Below are positions 1-11,837 of a stretch of 64,000 nucleotides of DNA, piece by piece. The translations under genes were made by a program, and so were the position numbers. Below the pieces are notes generated by a model, which saw only the letters and a list, made by a program, of their open reading frames with translations, was not told the origin of the DNA and searched no databases. Location: assembly GCA_001414485.1 (NCBI GenBank), contig LLEY01000066.1, forward strand, positions 248,001 through 312,000, in the 5' to 3' direction. The stretch comes from Calycina herbarum (Eukaryota > Ascomycota > Leotiomycetes > Helotiales > Pezizellaceae). Numbering within the stretch: the stretch's first letter is position 1; the number at the start of each line of letters is the position of its first letter.

Positions 1-508
1 ATCTAGATCTGGATTTCTAAAGAGATAGAGGTTCTAACTATACTAGAATCTAGTTAGAGATTCTTAAAATAATATATTTATTAAGTCTAAAGTAATTAGT
101 AAAGTAATATTAAAAGTATAATCTTCTAGTAGCGTGTTTAGATATATATATCTTATTATCTTATATAATTTACTAATATATAATAAATAGTTAGATATTC
201 TAAAGTTTATATATATTACTTCTTATAATACTATCTTATTTATTAATAAGTAATATATTACTTAGCTTTCTCTTATATTATAGTACTATTATATAGAACC
301 TATTATATCGTCTCTTTAGCTTTTATATCTTTACTCTCTAGTTATTATTTATAAAAGTAGTTAAGCTTATACTATATTTTATACTTTACTCTATAGATAT
401 CTATTTTATTTCTATAATAATCTTATTCAAGTACTTTTATAGTTCTATTAAGTTCTAGGCCTTTCTAATTCTCTATATAGTAAGTCTCTAGAACACTGCT
501 CTCTTTGA
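1..508. repeat. AT-rich, RIP-like repeat relic
   Basis: This stretch is strongly AT-rich with very abundant TA dinucleotides and no usable open reading frame on either strand, as in a repeat decayed by repeat-induced point mutation. I cannot assign it to an element family. It forms the left flank of the small hAT-type insertion at 517-870 and runs off the window's left edge, so its true extent is unknown. Confidence 0.7.
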
Positions 509-516
509 TATTCTAC

Positions 517-870
517 TAGTATAAGTAATAAGTAGAGTAGAGTAGAGTAGTATAGGCTGAATCGGGCCGGGCCGGGCCTGGGCTCGGGGTAGTATTAGAG
601 TAGCGTTCTAGAATTGCTTAGAAGCTTAAGCGAGATCTTCTTTCCACTCTGTCTACTACGTAACTTCTTTAATAATAGTCTTAATAGATTAGCTATTAAT
701 TATATAATTATAAAAAGAAGTTTTTATTATATATAACTACTAATATTACTAATAATAAGCTTTATAAGCCTTATAAACGTAAATATTTAAATATTACTAA
801 GACTACTTAAGACTACTTAAGAGTACTACTCGAGTAGTAGTGAGTAGTTGAGTAGTTTATGTTCACACTA
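517..870. mobile_element. hAT-type miniature element (354 bp), RIP-mutated
   Basis: The element is bounded by a perfect 8-bp direct duplication, TATTCTAC, at 509-516 and 871-878, the length typical of hAT transposons. Its ends read TAGTATAAG and TTCACACTA. These are the CAGTGTGAG / CTCACACTG terminal repeats of the larger hAT element at 30478-39273 with only C-to-T and G-to-A changes. Inside it shares with that element a GAGTA microsatellite followed by a GC-rich GGGCCGGGCC-like stretch and an AAGCTTAAGCGAGATCT-like stretch. It has no coding capacity, so it is a non-autonomous (MITE-like) derivative. Confidence 0.85.
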
Positions 871-878
871 TATTCTAC

Positions 879-2685
879 TAACTATTCTAGACTACTTAGA
901 GTAGCAGCCAAATAGGAGTAGTTAATATACTACTAGAAGAGCATTTCATCTGATCTTTGTAGGTACCTGGTCTGTGTGGGGCTCAAAATTTGCCCTCTCT
1001 TCTTCTTTTTGGTTTTGGTATTGACGGAATCACTGGCAACGGAGCTCAAAATCTGATGTTTGAAGGATAAACATAATGGTTGAATGACAAGGCGCTCAAC
1101 AATTTTCTTGGATATGGTCATGGAGAAAAAGGAGGTAGGCGCCAGAACCTTACCATATGTAGCGGTCACGAGTATGAGCTAAATGCAAGGGCAACTCAAT
1201 ATTCGACTATAAGGTACAGCTGCCTTGAACACTGCATGAGACGTAAATCGTCCACCGACAAGTAAAGGGCCTTATTTTCCATTCGTCGCCTTCCATAGAG
1301 AACATTCCGACGTCCTACTAGGCAACTTGACCCCTCCAATTATGGGGGTTTTCCCCCTCAGGACAGGAAAGACCAAGTACTGATGTAGGCGATCCTATTT
1401 GTGGATGCCTGTTGCATGTGGGGTTGAGGAACCTGGGAAATTTGATTTGATGGGTTCATTTAGCTCGTATCTCCCAAAATTGTTAAGTGATCTATTTTGA
1501 ATCAGCAGTATTATAGGATTTGACGGTAAAAGCAACGCGATATTTCCAATAAATTGAAAGCATCAAATAAGCTTGTAATTATATAATCTAAAGGCATCTT
1601 ATACATCTTGGCTGTGCATCATTTCATGTTTTCTATTTGTAGATCTCGCAGTCTTCCTCGGATTCTGTGTCATATCGTGCCAGTAAGGTCTCTTTCGGTA
1701 AGCTTTGAGTATTGATTGAGACTTTCGTGTGATTCTGTGGTCTCCAGAGCTAGCAGTGGTTTAGAATACAACTATACTTGACGCAATTGGGGTTACTGGT
1801 GCAGTAAGAACATTTACTTTGGTTAAGGGTTGTTCAAAACGGGATACGTACTTGAAGCTCTTGAAACTACGATTTCTTGGAGAGAGAATCATCACTTCGT
1901 CAATTCTTTCTTGAGGGTCAGACTACATGGAACGTTTCGCAAGTTTCATTTATCTGACGTGAATCGAGAGACGAGTACCGGAAACAGGTCTAAATAACTG
2001 GAATGACGCCTCTAGATCATTCTCTGGGGTTAAATCAAATCATGAATCCACGGATTTTGCGAGATCAGTCGCGAGTGAGATTCGAGATACACGAGAACTC
2101 TGTTGGAGGTATTTCTATATCTATCCAGTGACCTAAGAATGGTTGAAAGAAGACAGAAGGGTGGTTCTCTTCTCAACAAGCGAAATCACCCCACCACCAG
2201 AAGAGGTTTAGTCTCCGCCATCCAATGAATCCTTGCTTATTCAATCGTTCTTCAAATGCGCCACATGACGCATAATGCGGATAGGCTATCTTAACATGAA
2301 CCCCTTTGGTATTTTTATGTCGACATTCGTGGGCTGTTAGACGTGGCGTGACATTTTCCCGGCTACTGTCCGCCTAACCATCCACAATTCCACTGGATGA
2401 GAATAAATCCTGCAATTCGTGCCGTATGTTTGCTCTCTCTCGCTTCATTTGATACACTTCTCGGCCATGAATGCGTGTTGGAATTGGATGTCAATATCGA
2501 ATGTTGTAAATACCCTCACCCACTTTTAGTATTCGCCGCAGTCAGCCGGATGAGATAAGTTAACTTAGGAAGCCGGCAGTGATGGAAATAAGCAACGTAC
2601 AATATGAACCTCTCCCTCCCAACTGTTTTGCGAATAATCACCATCCAGAAACGAATTATTTATATCTTGCACGCAAAAAATCAAA
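879..2685. other. Intergenic, no gene recognised
   Basis: AT-rich relic sequence continues to about 935 and then gives way to more balanced composition. Only short frames occur, for example 933-1169 on the minus strand and 1080-1265 on the plus strand. None shows a recognisable domain, splice structure or family resemblance. The last part presumably holds the promoter of the NDUFA4-like gene. Confidence 0.5.
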
Positions 2686-3082
2686 ATGATCAGGCCTACT
2701 TCCCGCCTTCTTATGCGCATCTCAAATAGATTGAATATACATACTACGGCCAGACGGTCGGCCGTTAGTGTAAGCTTATTCTGGAACCATTATTTCTACT
2801 AATTTGAAGATTGCTAATTTGAAGTACAGGAAAAATCAGCAGGAACTACGAGAATTCATTTCCAGAAACTTAAAAACATTCCGGTGGAAGTGTATCCATT
2901 AGGTATGAGAAATTCTTGGATGTTGAGGGGTTCCTAGGCTGATGGGGGTAACAGGGGTTATTGTCTCGTTTATGGTTTCCTATGGGCTGTTTGCGATGGG
3001 GAAGGCGCTTTTGGTGGGAGATCCCACGCTGAGGAACCATAGGCAGGCTAGTCAGAGTGTGTGGAAGGAATCGGAGAACTGA
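2686..3082 (+). CDS. NADH-ubiquinone oxidoreductase MLRQ/NDUFA4 (B12D) family small mitochondrial protein
   Basis: A three-exon gene of 94 aa, missed by simple ORF scanning. Exons are 2686-2769, 2830-2902 and 2955-3082. Intron 1 has donor GTAAGC, branch TTGCTAAT and acceptor TACAG. Intron 2 has donor GTATGA, branch GGCTGATG and acceptor AACAG. The product begins with a basic, hydroxylated leader (MIRPTSRLLMRISNRLN), as expected of a mitochondrial presequence. After it comes IPVEVYPLG followed by one hydrophobic segment (about residues 53-70), then a short soluble tail with a DPTLRNHRQ block. The order 'P.E.YPL - single TM - DP.LR..RQ' is what I know from fungal MLRQ/B12D proteins, which sit in the inner mitochondrial membrane with respiratory complex I or IV. 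Frame continuity across both introns supports the model; the family name is inference from the motif pattern. Confidence 0.75.
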
Positions 3083-6000
3083 TCAAATCGGAGGATTAAA
3101 GTTGCGAATTCATGAGTGGACAGGGAATGGTTGAGAGAAAGCCGTCGAAGTGGGGGCTTGAAGGTTCATCCTTTGGCAATTTCTTGAAGTGATTTGCAAA
3201 GAAGCAGATGTGCAAATTTACTTCTAGTTCTAGTGGTATCGTATTGGGTGTTGATTGCAATAGATTAATACATTGTAACAGGTAACTGAGTTGTCTTGAT
3301 GAAGTCTAAACTATCCATCACTGGCAACTCAGGTAGTCAACTTAGATTTCTTAGAATATATGAAAAAAACACACGCAGTGCTTATTTTACTAACACCCCT
3401 TGAGCTTAGTATCAGTGACCCCTCTCCCATGAAGTGCTTTCATGTCAGATTTTTCATCTTGTTTAAAGTCCTTGGATGTTGCCGAAGTTTCATTTTTTGT
3501 AGCACCCCGACCTATGGCTGCGAAGAGATAATCTGCCTTGTTCTTCTCCTACATTCCTTTTCATCTTGTGCTCATCATAACCAGAAAAGAAAAAATAGCT
3601 CCTAGGTCGATCTTCGGAGATACCATCTAATTTTACCGGTCCGATTCAACTAGCGATACTTTTCAGTTGAATGTACAGTACTCCAAGCTTCGACACTGAA
3701 GGCAATGCGAACCATTTAAAACGGGAACAACGCCAAAGAAATTTGATGTGATACTAGCCTACCACAAGCTCAAATAACGGATCAGGTTCCTCATCGTGTA
3801 ACGAGTAAGTCTAGCAGCTGGGAACGCTTTGTTCTTCGGATTTCGAAGCCATATCGTCTCTGTGTGGTCAGTTTCGGTGAGCTTCACGTATTAAGTTTGG
3901 AGTTCTTCTGTATTTAATACAAGACATTTATGCAGGTCGATCAGGTGAAAGGGGTCATGTTACTTAGCGTAGCTAGGCTACATATAAGTAGCACTCTACC
4001 CCGCTTCTCACACCTTCCATACTTCAACCTTTCAACACCTCAGGGAGGGCTCTTTTCTTGACCCACCCTCAGACCCTTCGCGTACGAGGTACGTTCGTTC
4101 ACCTGTTTGAGTCTTTGAGAGATTTCAGGTAGTTTTGGGGGGCATGCTGTCAGCTGTTTACTTCTTGGGATTAGGAAGTACTTTCCTAAGCTTCCTATTT
4201 GTGGATGTGGAAATTCCAAGGAGCTGTACTTAGGGAATTAGCTGGATGGAATTGGCTTTTAGCTCCTTAAATGGGTGCGCGTAGCTATCTAGATACTGGG
4301 CTGGGGCCATTGCTAGTCTCTCTTGAGCTACGCTGGCAGAAAGCCTAGCAATAGAAGCTAAACCGGCAAACATTGTTCCTGACCACATGTGAGACCGAAT
4401 AAATCAAGCGGATAGGGGAACAAGCAAGCCCTCTTCAATGCTTTCTTTTGAATTTCTCAAATACTTCTCCCTCAGAATTGGAAAAAAAAAAGGGTTCTCA
4501 TCTCTTCTGTGGCTTGCTACTTTGTCAACCAAAACATCCATGTCTTTTCAGAAGTACCTAATTACACAAAATTCCAGTAAAGTTCCGTTTAACTCATTTT
4601 TATAACTGGGAGTCTGATACCCGCTTGAGAGACTGTCTATTTATGACCTTTTTGGGTGTTTCATTCTCTCTTAAAAAATATGGGGTCGTACCAAATAGCT
4701 CGTTCATTTATATTAAGAACCCCACCCCTTCCGATGACGAATCGACTTTCTGAGAATCTGTGGCTCGTAACTTACCAAGAGAACCCGCAGAAGCCAGAAA
4801 CCGCAACCCGTCCTCTACTATTTAAGGCTTTTGGAAAACTTGTAATGATGCTGCCAGAGCTAGCTGAGTTTAATATCCACGAATATGCATTGTGGATGAA
4901 AAGAAAGATGGCATCAATAGAGAGGCCGAAGTTCGCAATTGTTTACCGCGGTGTTTTGAAATAGGAACTTCGAATTTCTACAAAGTTGGCCAAGGTACCA
5001 AGGATGTCTTTCATGATTCGACAGTGCTCTAAACTTCAACGGTAAAAGCAAGACAAATATTCTAAAATACATCTGAACTTCCGCCCAAGGACGACATGTG
5101 ATAGTAAAAAGGATCCAATACGTCAGGTTTTTTAGGTCTCGGAGCTCTGCAACCCTTTCTTCTTCATCTCCCATGCCTTTGTCTCAAATGCTTTTCTTGG
5201 GTTGATTTAAACTAAACTTCTTCTGAAGTTCTAGATCTATTTAAATGGAACAACTTCGTATTCTTCAATTAAACAGCCTCCTTACTTCGATTCTTTCCTC
5301 TTTGACCCCTGATTCATAAAGCAAGATAACGAAACTTCTTACAATATATCACGCGAAGTCACAGGTAACGATCCTGAGAACCAAATGCTGAATGGTAGTA
5401 AAAAATCAACCATTGGTTTCATGTAACCTATACGGAAATTTCTAAACTACGAAGCTACACATTCAAACTCCCTCAAAATGTCGCATATAAATAGCAACTC
5501 TCGCAGCATATTCGACAATGCGCCGACTGTTACATACGAGGAGAACTCCTTGTATCTCAAGATCTTGTCGACTATCCTCCTAAATGGATAAGGAAGAAGA
5601 ATATTTGACTATATTGAGAAAAGGAGGATGGATAGGTGTATTCATATTGTATAAGTACAAACTCACAAACTAATTTGCACCAGTAAGGAGCATTTGCTAT
5701 CCATTCTCAGTTTATCACCGAAGCCAGACCCTTCATTCGTTTTCAAAAAGAAACAAATAATTAGCAACGTAAAGCACCAAGCTCCAGCTTCTCTTCTAGA
5801 AAGACCGGTTTAAACAAACAATAGAGCTAAGTTGAGGTTGTGATAGTGACGTTTAAGACCTCGAGTGGAGAACGTGTTCAGAATGGCAGAGCGAAAGTGA
5901 GAGTCCGAGGCATGGAATTCCATCACGTACTTATTACTCGAGCTTGAGTATCTCACCCTCAACTTCCATCCTCGTTCCCCAGCCATTTTCAATAAGGGCG

Positions 6001-8306
6001 TTCGCTTTCATGTTATTTGTTAAACCTCCCAGCAAGAACTGTTATACCACTCAATTCCCTGAATTCAACTCAGATTTCCCCGAAAGAATTATTCAGGATT
6101 AGAGTGGGTTATAGTTCATGAAGGGGCATACGACTTGAAACTCTCGTCCGGAGAGATGAAAGAAGCTCCGGTTTACTCAAAGTTTTCCGAGAATAAACAA
6201 GTAACATGGTAGTCGTACTAGCCTTCTCATCACGGTTAGCCTGTTGGAGTACTACCTAATCATTCCCCTGCCAAGTATTCTCATCTCCCTTCTTAACTCA
6301 AATTATGGATATGAGAGAAGTCCACTCAAAACAAACCAAAATTACATCTCAACCAATCATTTATGTGCCGAACTTAGAGTTTCTATTGTCGAATATTCAT
6401 CCGCTACCGAATTCAAATCCAAAACGCCAAGAAACACGCACTCTAAAACCTTAACTTTTGCCCCCAGGACAAACCAAACTTTCCCAGAAAATCTCAAGGC
6501 ACCGCAAATATGATGTCCAGTGGACCTAGATGCGACAAGAAAGCCACCACTTGAGTTGACTACCGCTTGTTTTAGCTAGCCAAGCAAAAGCTCAAGATGA
6601 GAGACATCTATTGGCCTTATACATAAGATCTGTAGACTTGTTGCTTCATATCAAGCAGTTTTGGATTCCGGTGAACGATCAACGACGAGTCTCAGGTGAG
6701 AATTAGACCAGAATATATACTACGCAGGTAAAGAATGTATTACCTCCGCGCTTCCCTATATCTCAGAGGTTTCCTTATCAATACCTCTCATATCCCGTAT
6801 CTCTTCCAAGTTCCAACCAAGGAGAAAACCTAGAGAAAATTTCTCTACATATACCCAAACGATGCCTCGAAGACAGAGTATAAGTCAAAATGCATGGGAC
6901 ACTGCATTTATTAACGGGCATGTTTCAATCTCTTCTTGGGAAGCCACAATGGCGTTCAAGAGCAATGGAAGACATGTTTTTAAGGAGGAGCTCCTAAGAG
7001 GATGTTGGTCTTGTCATCTATACCCCGCGCCTCTCTCCGACCACCACCTGAACCATATATTCTACAAGTTAATAACTCCCCAACCTCGATTACATCCCAC
7101 TAACACAGACATCTGAACATACTACCGTCGAATATAATCCCACTTTCGAATTTAATTGCTTCATTTGAAAGGGGTAATGGAGATGAAGAGCTAAGCAGGG
7201 TAGTTTGGACTTGAGAATTTAGAGTGTTGTTTTCCACATGAAGGAGCCTTCTTGCCATTGGTGCTATGAGAGTTGGAACATGAACAGTTCACAGACAGTT
7301 GCGATTACGTTGCGGTTATAGAATGTTCGTACACCTTGCTTCAATTCCGAATATTTATACTGTTTCTTGCTCTCGTTTGAGCTGTTTGAAAACTGGTGTC
7401 GTATTATAATCAGGTTCTCGATGAGATTCATTAGGGAGCTTCTTAGACTCTTCTTAAATTTTCCAATACTTTTTCTAAATGACAAGATCAAATTTTATTG
7501 TACCCTTCCTAATTCTTGAGAGACTAAATTGTTGACTATCTTTTACTCAACTCATATTTCCAATTCCCAGTAGCACTTTCCAATTGTTCCAATTTATGGC
7601 AGACAATCAGAACCCACAAACCCAGAAGAGCCCTCTATAAATACAAACGACCCAAGAAAACGATGAATTAGAAAAACTAAAGAAATGGAGAGACACATGC
7701 TACTGCGGACCTGGGGAAAATGAATAAAAGCCTATACGCAAGGAGGACTCTGGAGCTAAATAAAACCCCCTCATCCGGCAGCATGAAGTGAAACCTACAA
7801 AAGAAAAAGCTTTTTACTTCTTAAACTTTCAACTACCAGTCCCCATATTTCACCGTCGATTTCTGAACCACTGTCGAATCTGACTCACTCCCTTCAAAAA
7901 TGACTCAACATAAGAAGTTGAGCTGGGAGGATAAACACAAATATTTAGCCATTCCATTCTTACATTAAGGGATATCCTGCACCATCCCGTTGTTAGTAGA
8001 AGTTTCTCCGCGCTCTTGCTTACATGGACTTGATCTGGCGGACTGTGTTTGAGCCTTGAACGTTACAAGTGTTCTCTCTAAAACATATATTGAAAGTTTT
8101 CGGAAAAATCTAGAGGATAGACTGAATCACTGGGATCACTTGCCTGGGAAGAAAAATGCAATTTTCATGGAATTCTTCAATCCTTGTTTCTCTTACATAA
8201 CTCTTAATTTACCCTACACATCTCATACATATTCAACTCCCATAGCTCTATCACACTCTCACTCCCACCTTTCAAATCAAACAGCTCTTTGAAGTCACAC
8301 CCACCC
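3083..8306. other. Long gene-poor stretch (5.2 kb)
   Basis: I see no convincing coding region here. Open frames such as 3360-3605 (+), 4656-4964 (+), 6862-7116 (+) and 7264-7491 (-) are short, have no recognisable motif and do not extend through plausible introns. A pyrimidine-rich stretch near 4000-4080 resembles fungal 5' leader sequence. A short ATG frame at about 7900-7965 (MTQHKKLSWEDKHKYL, then stop) could be the decayed beginning of a gene but cannot be followed. Confidence 0.4.
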
Positions 8307-10198
8307 CTACCACTGTTCCCAAATCGCCGGAGGAAGCACCCCCCTCATAACAGCCCAATGCCCCAAAGCGCTCTGTTGCTGCCACCCCTCAAAAGCATCC
8401 GTCTCATTCTTCCTCAGAATCTCCATAACACCCTCTTCCCTCGCTGCAAAATGCTTATCCAGGACCTCATGTTTAGGCACCAAAAACGCTTTCCTCGCTC
8501 GACTGTTGAGATAGTCTCTCTCCGTGGGGCTGTTGAAAGAAATAGTTTTCCCAGCTTCCTTGGTGCAGAAAATGACCATGTTAGTAAAGTCGCGACCGTC
8601 TTCCTCGACCTTTTCGGGGGATGGGGCTTCGGATTCGCGGAATATGCGGCAGGTGGGGAAGATACGCAGGATTGTTGTGGTGATTATTAGGGAGGGGGGT
8701 AGGGTGAGGTCTCCGGCGTAGTTCTGTGTTTTGTTAGCCCACCTCTCTCTCTTTTTCTCTCACTTTTTGGTGTGGATAAACTTACGATACCGATGACACC
8801 CCATGGTTCAAGCATATCATACAAATCTTGAATAAACTCCAAAGTAAAGAGATCAACAGGCTCCGCACCACCTGTAAATACATCGTGAACAATATAATCA
8901 TATTTCTTCTCGGATTTCGCGGTCGTGTTTGCAAAGGCCACGGCGTCTTCGATGACGGGCGTGTGATCCGGTGGGAGAGCAAAGTATTTAGTTGCGAAAT
9001 CGTGGACTACGGGATCGATTTCTACGATTGTTGTATCGATTCCGTGGGCCATGAATGCAGCTGGTGTTGTACCAATTCCTAGACCACTACTTGTATCAGT
9101 ATATGTTTTTGAGATATGAACTGGGAAAGCTTACATGACCAAAGCACTTTTCTGACGATCCGGAGCCGTCTGTTCTACCTTGACCAATCTGACAGCCTCC
9201 AACATGACGAAAACTCCATAAATAGGTTCCTTGATGCCCTCAGAACGAGCAAGCCATTCTCCTCCTAGGAGACTGTGATCACATCTCATCACCCGGAATC
9301 GATTCTCCGCACTCTCAATAATAGAGATATATCCCGTGAGTGACTCCTGACGATCTAACAAAGTCCATCCCGTCTTCTGCATAGCAGTATTCAAAACAGA
9401 AGTAACATAAGGAGTCGGAAGATGCGTATTCAAAAACAACGTATGCAAAACCGCAGGAATCGCATAAAGCAACAACTTCGAAGGTGCAAAAAGCGAATAA
9501 ATCCCCGTCAAAAGTAAACTCAACCCAATCCTGGTCTGAACAATCGTCGCCCCAATGGTAGAATTAATCCAGTTCCCCGAAAAATATTCTACCGTCTTGA
9601 AAAAAGCATACGAAGCGATCCCCGGCGTGGCATCAACAAGCCATTGCAACCGTCCCGGATTCATCTCCAAATCATCCAAAACCGTCGCCGTACAAGAAAC
9701 AGAAAGTAGTAACAACGGCAAAAATGACATCCCCTCAATAATCACCGGTCCAAACCTTCCTCCCAGAAATCCACTGACTTTGAACAAAAAGAACTGCATA
9801 ACCGGAATCCAAGCCGCCAACACAGGGAGTAACAAAATCGGTTTCACAGGTAACTGCCTCCGCAAAAAAAGATTGAAACTCCATCCCAAGAAACAAGCGG
9901 ACATGACGCCCTTAGCATGATATATGGAGCTAGGAATCGATCCGTAGATGGGAGAGAGTGAGAGGAGGGAGACATTGGAGTAGATGGCTGCCAAGGATAA
10001 CAGCGTACCGGCTTGGATGAGTACGGAAGCTTGTTCTCTGGCCCATTTTGACCAGGTCTCTTCTTGGGCTTTGGAGGCGAGGGCTTTGAGTTCTTTCTCA
10101 AAGTTTTCTTGCGTGAATAAGGGGGATTCGGAGGCGTCTGTGACTGTTGCTGGTTTTGGTGACTTGGCTGATTTGGGGGTTGATGCTGATCGTGCCAT
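8307..10198 (-). CDS. Polytopic membrane protein with C-terminal spermidine-synthase-like (SAM-fold) domain
   Basis: The three-exon minus-strand model is 10198-9135, 9089-8786 and 8723-8307, joining in frame to 594 aa. Intron 1 (45 nt) has donor GTAAGC and acceptor ACAAG; intron 2 (62 nt) has GTAAGT and ACAG. After a Ser/Pro/Lys-rich start, the N-terminal half holds about five to six hydrophobic segments (roughly residues 55-260). The C-terminal half has a class I SAM/polyamine-synthase Rossmann signature: ALVI, then GLGIGTTP, then the acidic strand end TTIVEIDP, then YDYIVHDVFTGG. This arrangement is known for fungal 'spermine/spermidine synthase family' proteins of unknown substrate. Enzymatic activity is not shown, and it may be a methyltransferase-fold protein. 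The start is the ATG at 10198, although an in-frame ATG lies at 10270. Confidence 0.75.
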
Positions 10199-10627
10199 GT
10201 TGGCTCCGGGGAGAAGGGGACGACCCTCCGTGGTGAGTTGGTGAAAAGAAAGGAATGTAGGGATTATCAAAACTTAATCAAAGACTTGGAATACTGGTCG
10301 ACAACTCTCCTATTACCATCGCATGTTTCTGAAGCTCAACTTTCTGGAAACGTTGCGATATTTCAAGGACAGGCCATTGCGTTGAGCCTGAAACGACCGG
10401 ACCCGCACGAAACAAATGAAAACAAAATCGCGATCACGTGTTGCTCTCTCATATTTCTAAAACTGCTTCTTCTCATTTACAACCTGAAGTACATTTAACT
10501 AAGCAATATACACCTCAAGGTCTCAAGGGCTCAAGAAAAAAGAGGGTAGGAAGCACCTGAATGGCTGGGTTGACGATTCCAATTTCATAGCTATAGTTAT
10601 TTTCAGAACATAAATATCAAACTTCAA

Positions 10628-10810
10628 GGTTTAGGGGCCAAAAAGATGGTGTTAAGTAAGCTAGTAAGCTACGAGTGAGCTAGTAAAGTACGAGTAAGCT
10701 ATCATAAAGTTTGGGGGCCAAAACTATTTCGCGAGTAAGACAGTAAAATGTAGTGAGTAAGCTACTAAAATATCAAGTAAGCTAATTATCAATTTAGGGG
10801 CCAAAAACCG
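10628..10810. repeat. Three dispersed copies of a GGGGCCAAAA unit
   Basis: TTAGGGGCCAAAAA occurs at about 10631, TTGGGGGCCAAAA at about 10711 and TTTAGGGGCCAAAAA at about 10792. The spacing is close to 80 bp. Each copy is followed or preceded by AGTAAGCTAGTAA-like words, so this is an imperfect tandem repeat of roughly 80-bp units. Confidence 0.7.
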
Positions 10811-11200
10811 ATGAAATTTCTTTGGATAAAGAAATCTGAGTGACATGCACGCGCGATTTTAGGGTAGTAATCGCTAATCTTCAAGGAATTGGTCACTAGA
10901 ATTTAGTGTAGCTCTCACTAAATTTCAGGGGTCGGTCACTAAAGTTCAGGCTTACGAACACTAAACCTGGAGACCCACTACCTAGGAATACCTGGGCGCA
11001 TGTCACCTACCAAATGCAACGAGAGCCTACAGAGCAACTTCAAGCCACCCCCATTCCCCTCATTCTCCCATCTCTTTTTTGAACAATAAACAATACTGTA
11101 TCAAGCTACTTTTCATGACAAAATTATCCCTATAAAGTATCATATGAAACCTACCCGTCACGCCGTTGAGCCGAACTGATGGTAGGTGACCTACCAATAG

Positions 11201-11236
11201 CCACTCATGCCACTCATGCCACTCATGCCACTCATC
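11201..11236. repeat. 9-bp tandem repeat (CCACTCATG)x4
   Basis: Three perfect copies of CCACTCATG are followed by one CCACTCATC copy, immediately downstream of the palindrome at 11180-11196. Confidence 0.9.
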
Positions 11237-11837
11237 TACTCATCCTCCCTCTCACCTCCTCTCACTTCTCATATGAGAAGGAAAGATCATTCTGGGAATT
11301 GCGATGGGCAACAAAAGACCTCTTAGCAAACTTCACTCCCGCATGTTGGGACGGTCGTTCCTTCCCTAGGTACTCGATCATGGGAGTTGTGGAGAATTGA
11401 GGTCACTCCTTCCCTCTCTCTCGACTTCAACTCAAATCACACATCGATCATCACAACCCCGAGTTCCCTCCTTCCCTCTTCTCACCCTCGACCTCAACTC
11501 AATTGACGGTCGCACCTAGACGAAGGCACGACCTGGTGCGTATCGAGTCCAACAGTCCCCTACAGGCACCCACTCCTTGAACGACTACAACCAGGTCCCC
11601 AAATTTTTGAATCAAGGTCACAATGCGGTGCAGCCAAAGTATCTCAAAATCACAGAAAATAGAATAATATTGGTAACAAGAAGCGCACGCTAAATGCGAA
11701 TGCCTCTAAGGATAACCTAATCCCAAAAAGAGAATAAGAATCAGTTATACAGGATGCCATCGTTGCCCTGCGGACGAGAGCCCAACATGAAAACTCCCGA
11801 CCCCTTCTTCACCCACCATAACCTCCCGCTCAATCCC

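Larger units (their letters stand above)
10199..11837. other. Intergenic, with repeats and small palindromes
   Basis: No gene is recognised. The stretch carries three copies of a TT(A/G)GGGGCCAAAA unit (10628-10810), several CACTAAA-type words in direct and inverted orientation around 10890-10975, a 17-bp palindrome at 11180-11196 (TGGTAGGTGACCTACCA), a 9-bp tandem repeat at 11201-11236 and a 16-bp palindrome CTTCTCATATGAGAAG near 11265-11280. The open frame 11179-11400 runs through the tandem repeat and is probably fortuitous. Confidence 0.5.

Noticed and set aside
3360..3605. 81-codon open frame with hydrophobic start as a small secreted protein
   Set aside because: Cysteine and hydrophobic residues are scattered, there is no clear cleavage pattern, and it lies in a gene-poor AT-rich stretch.
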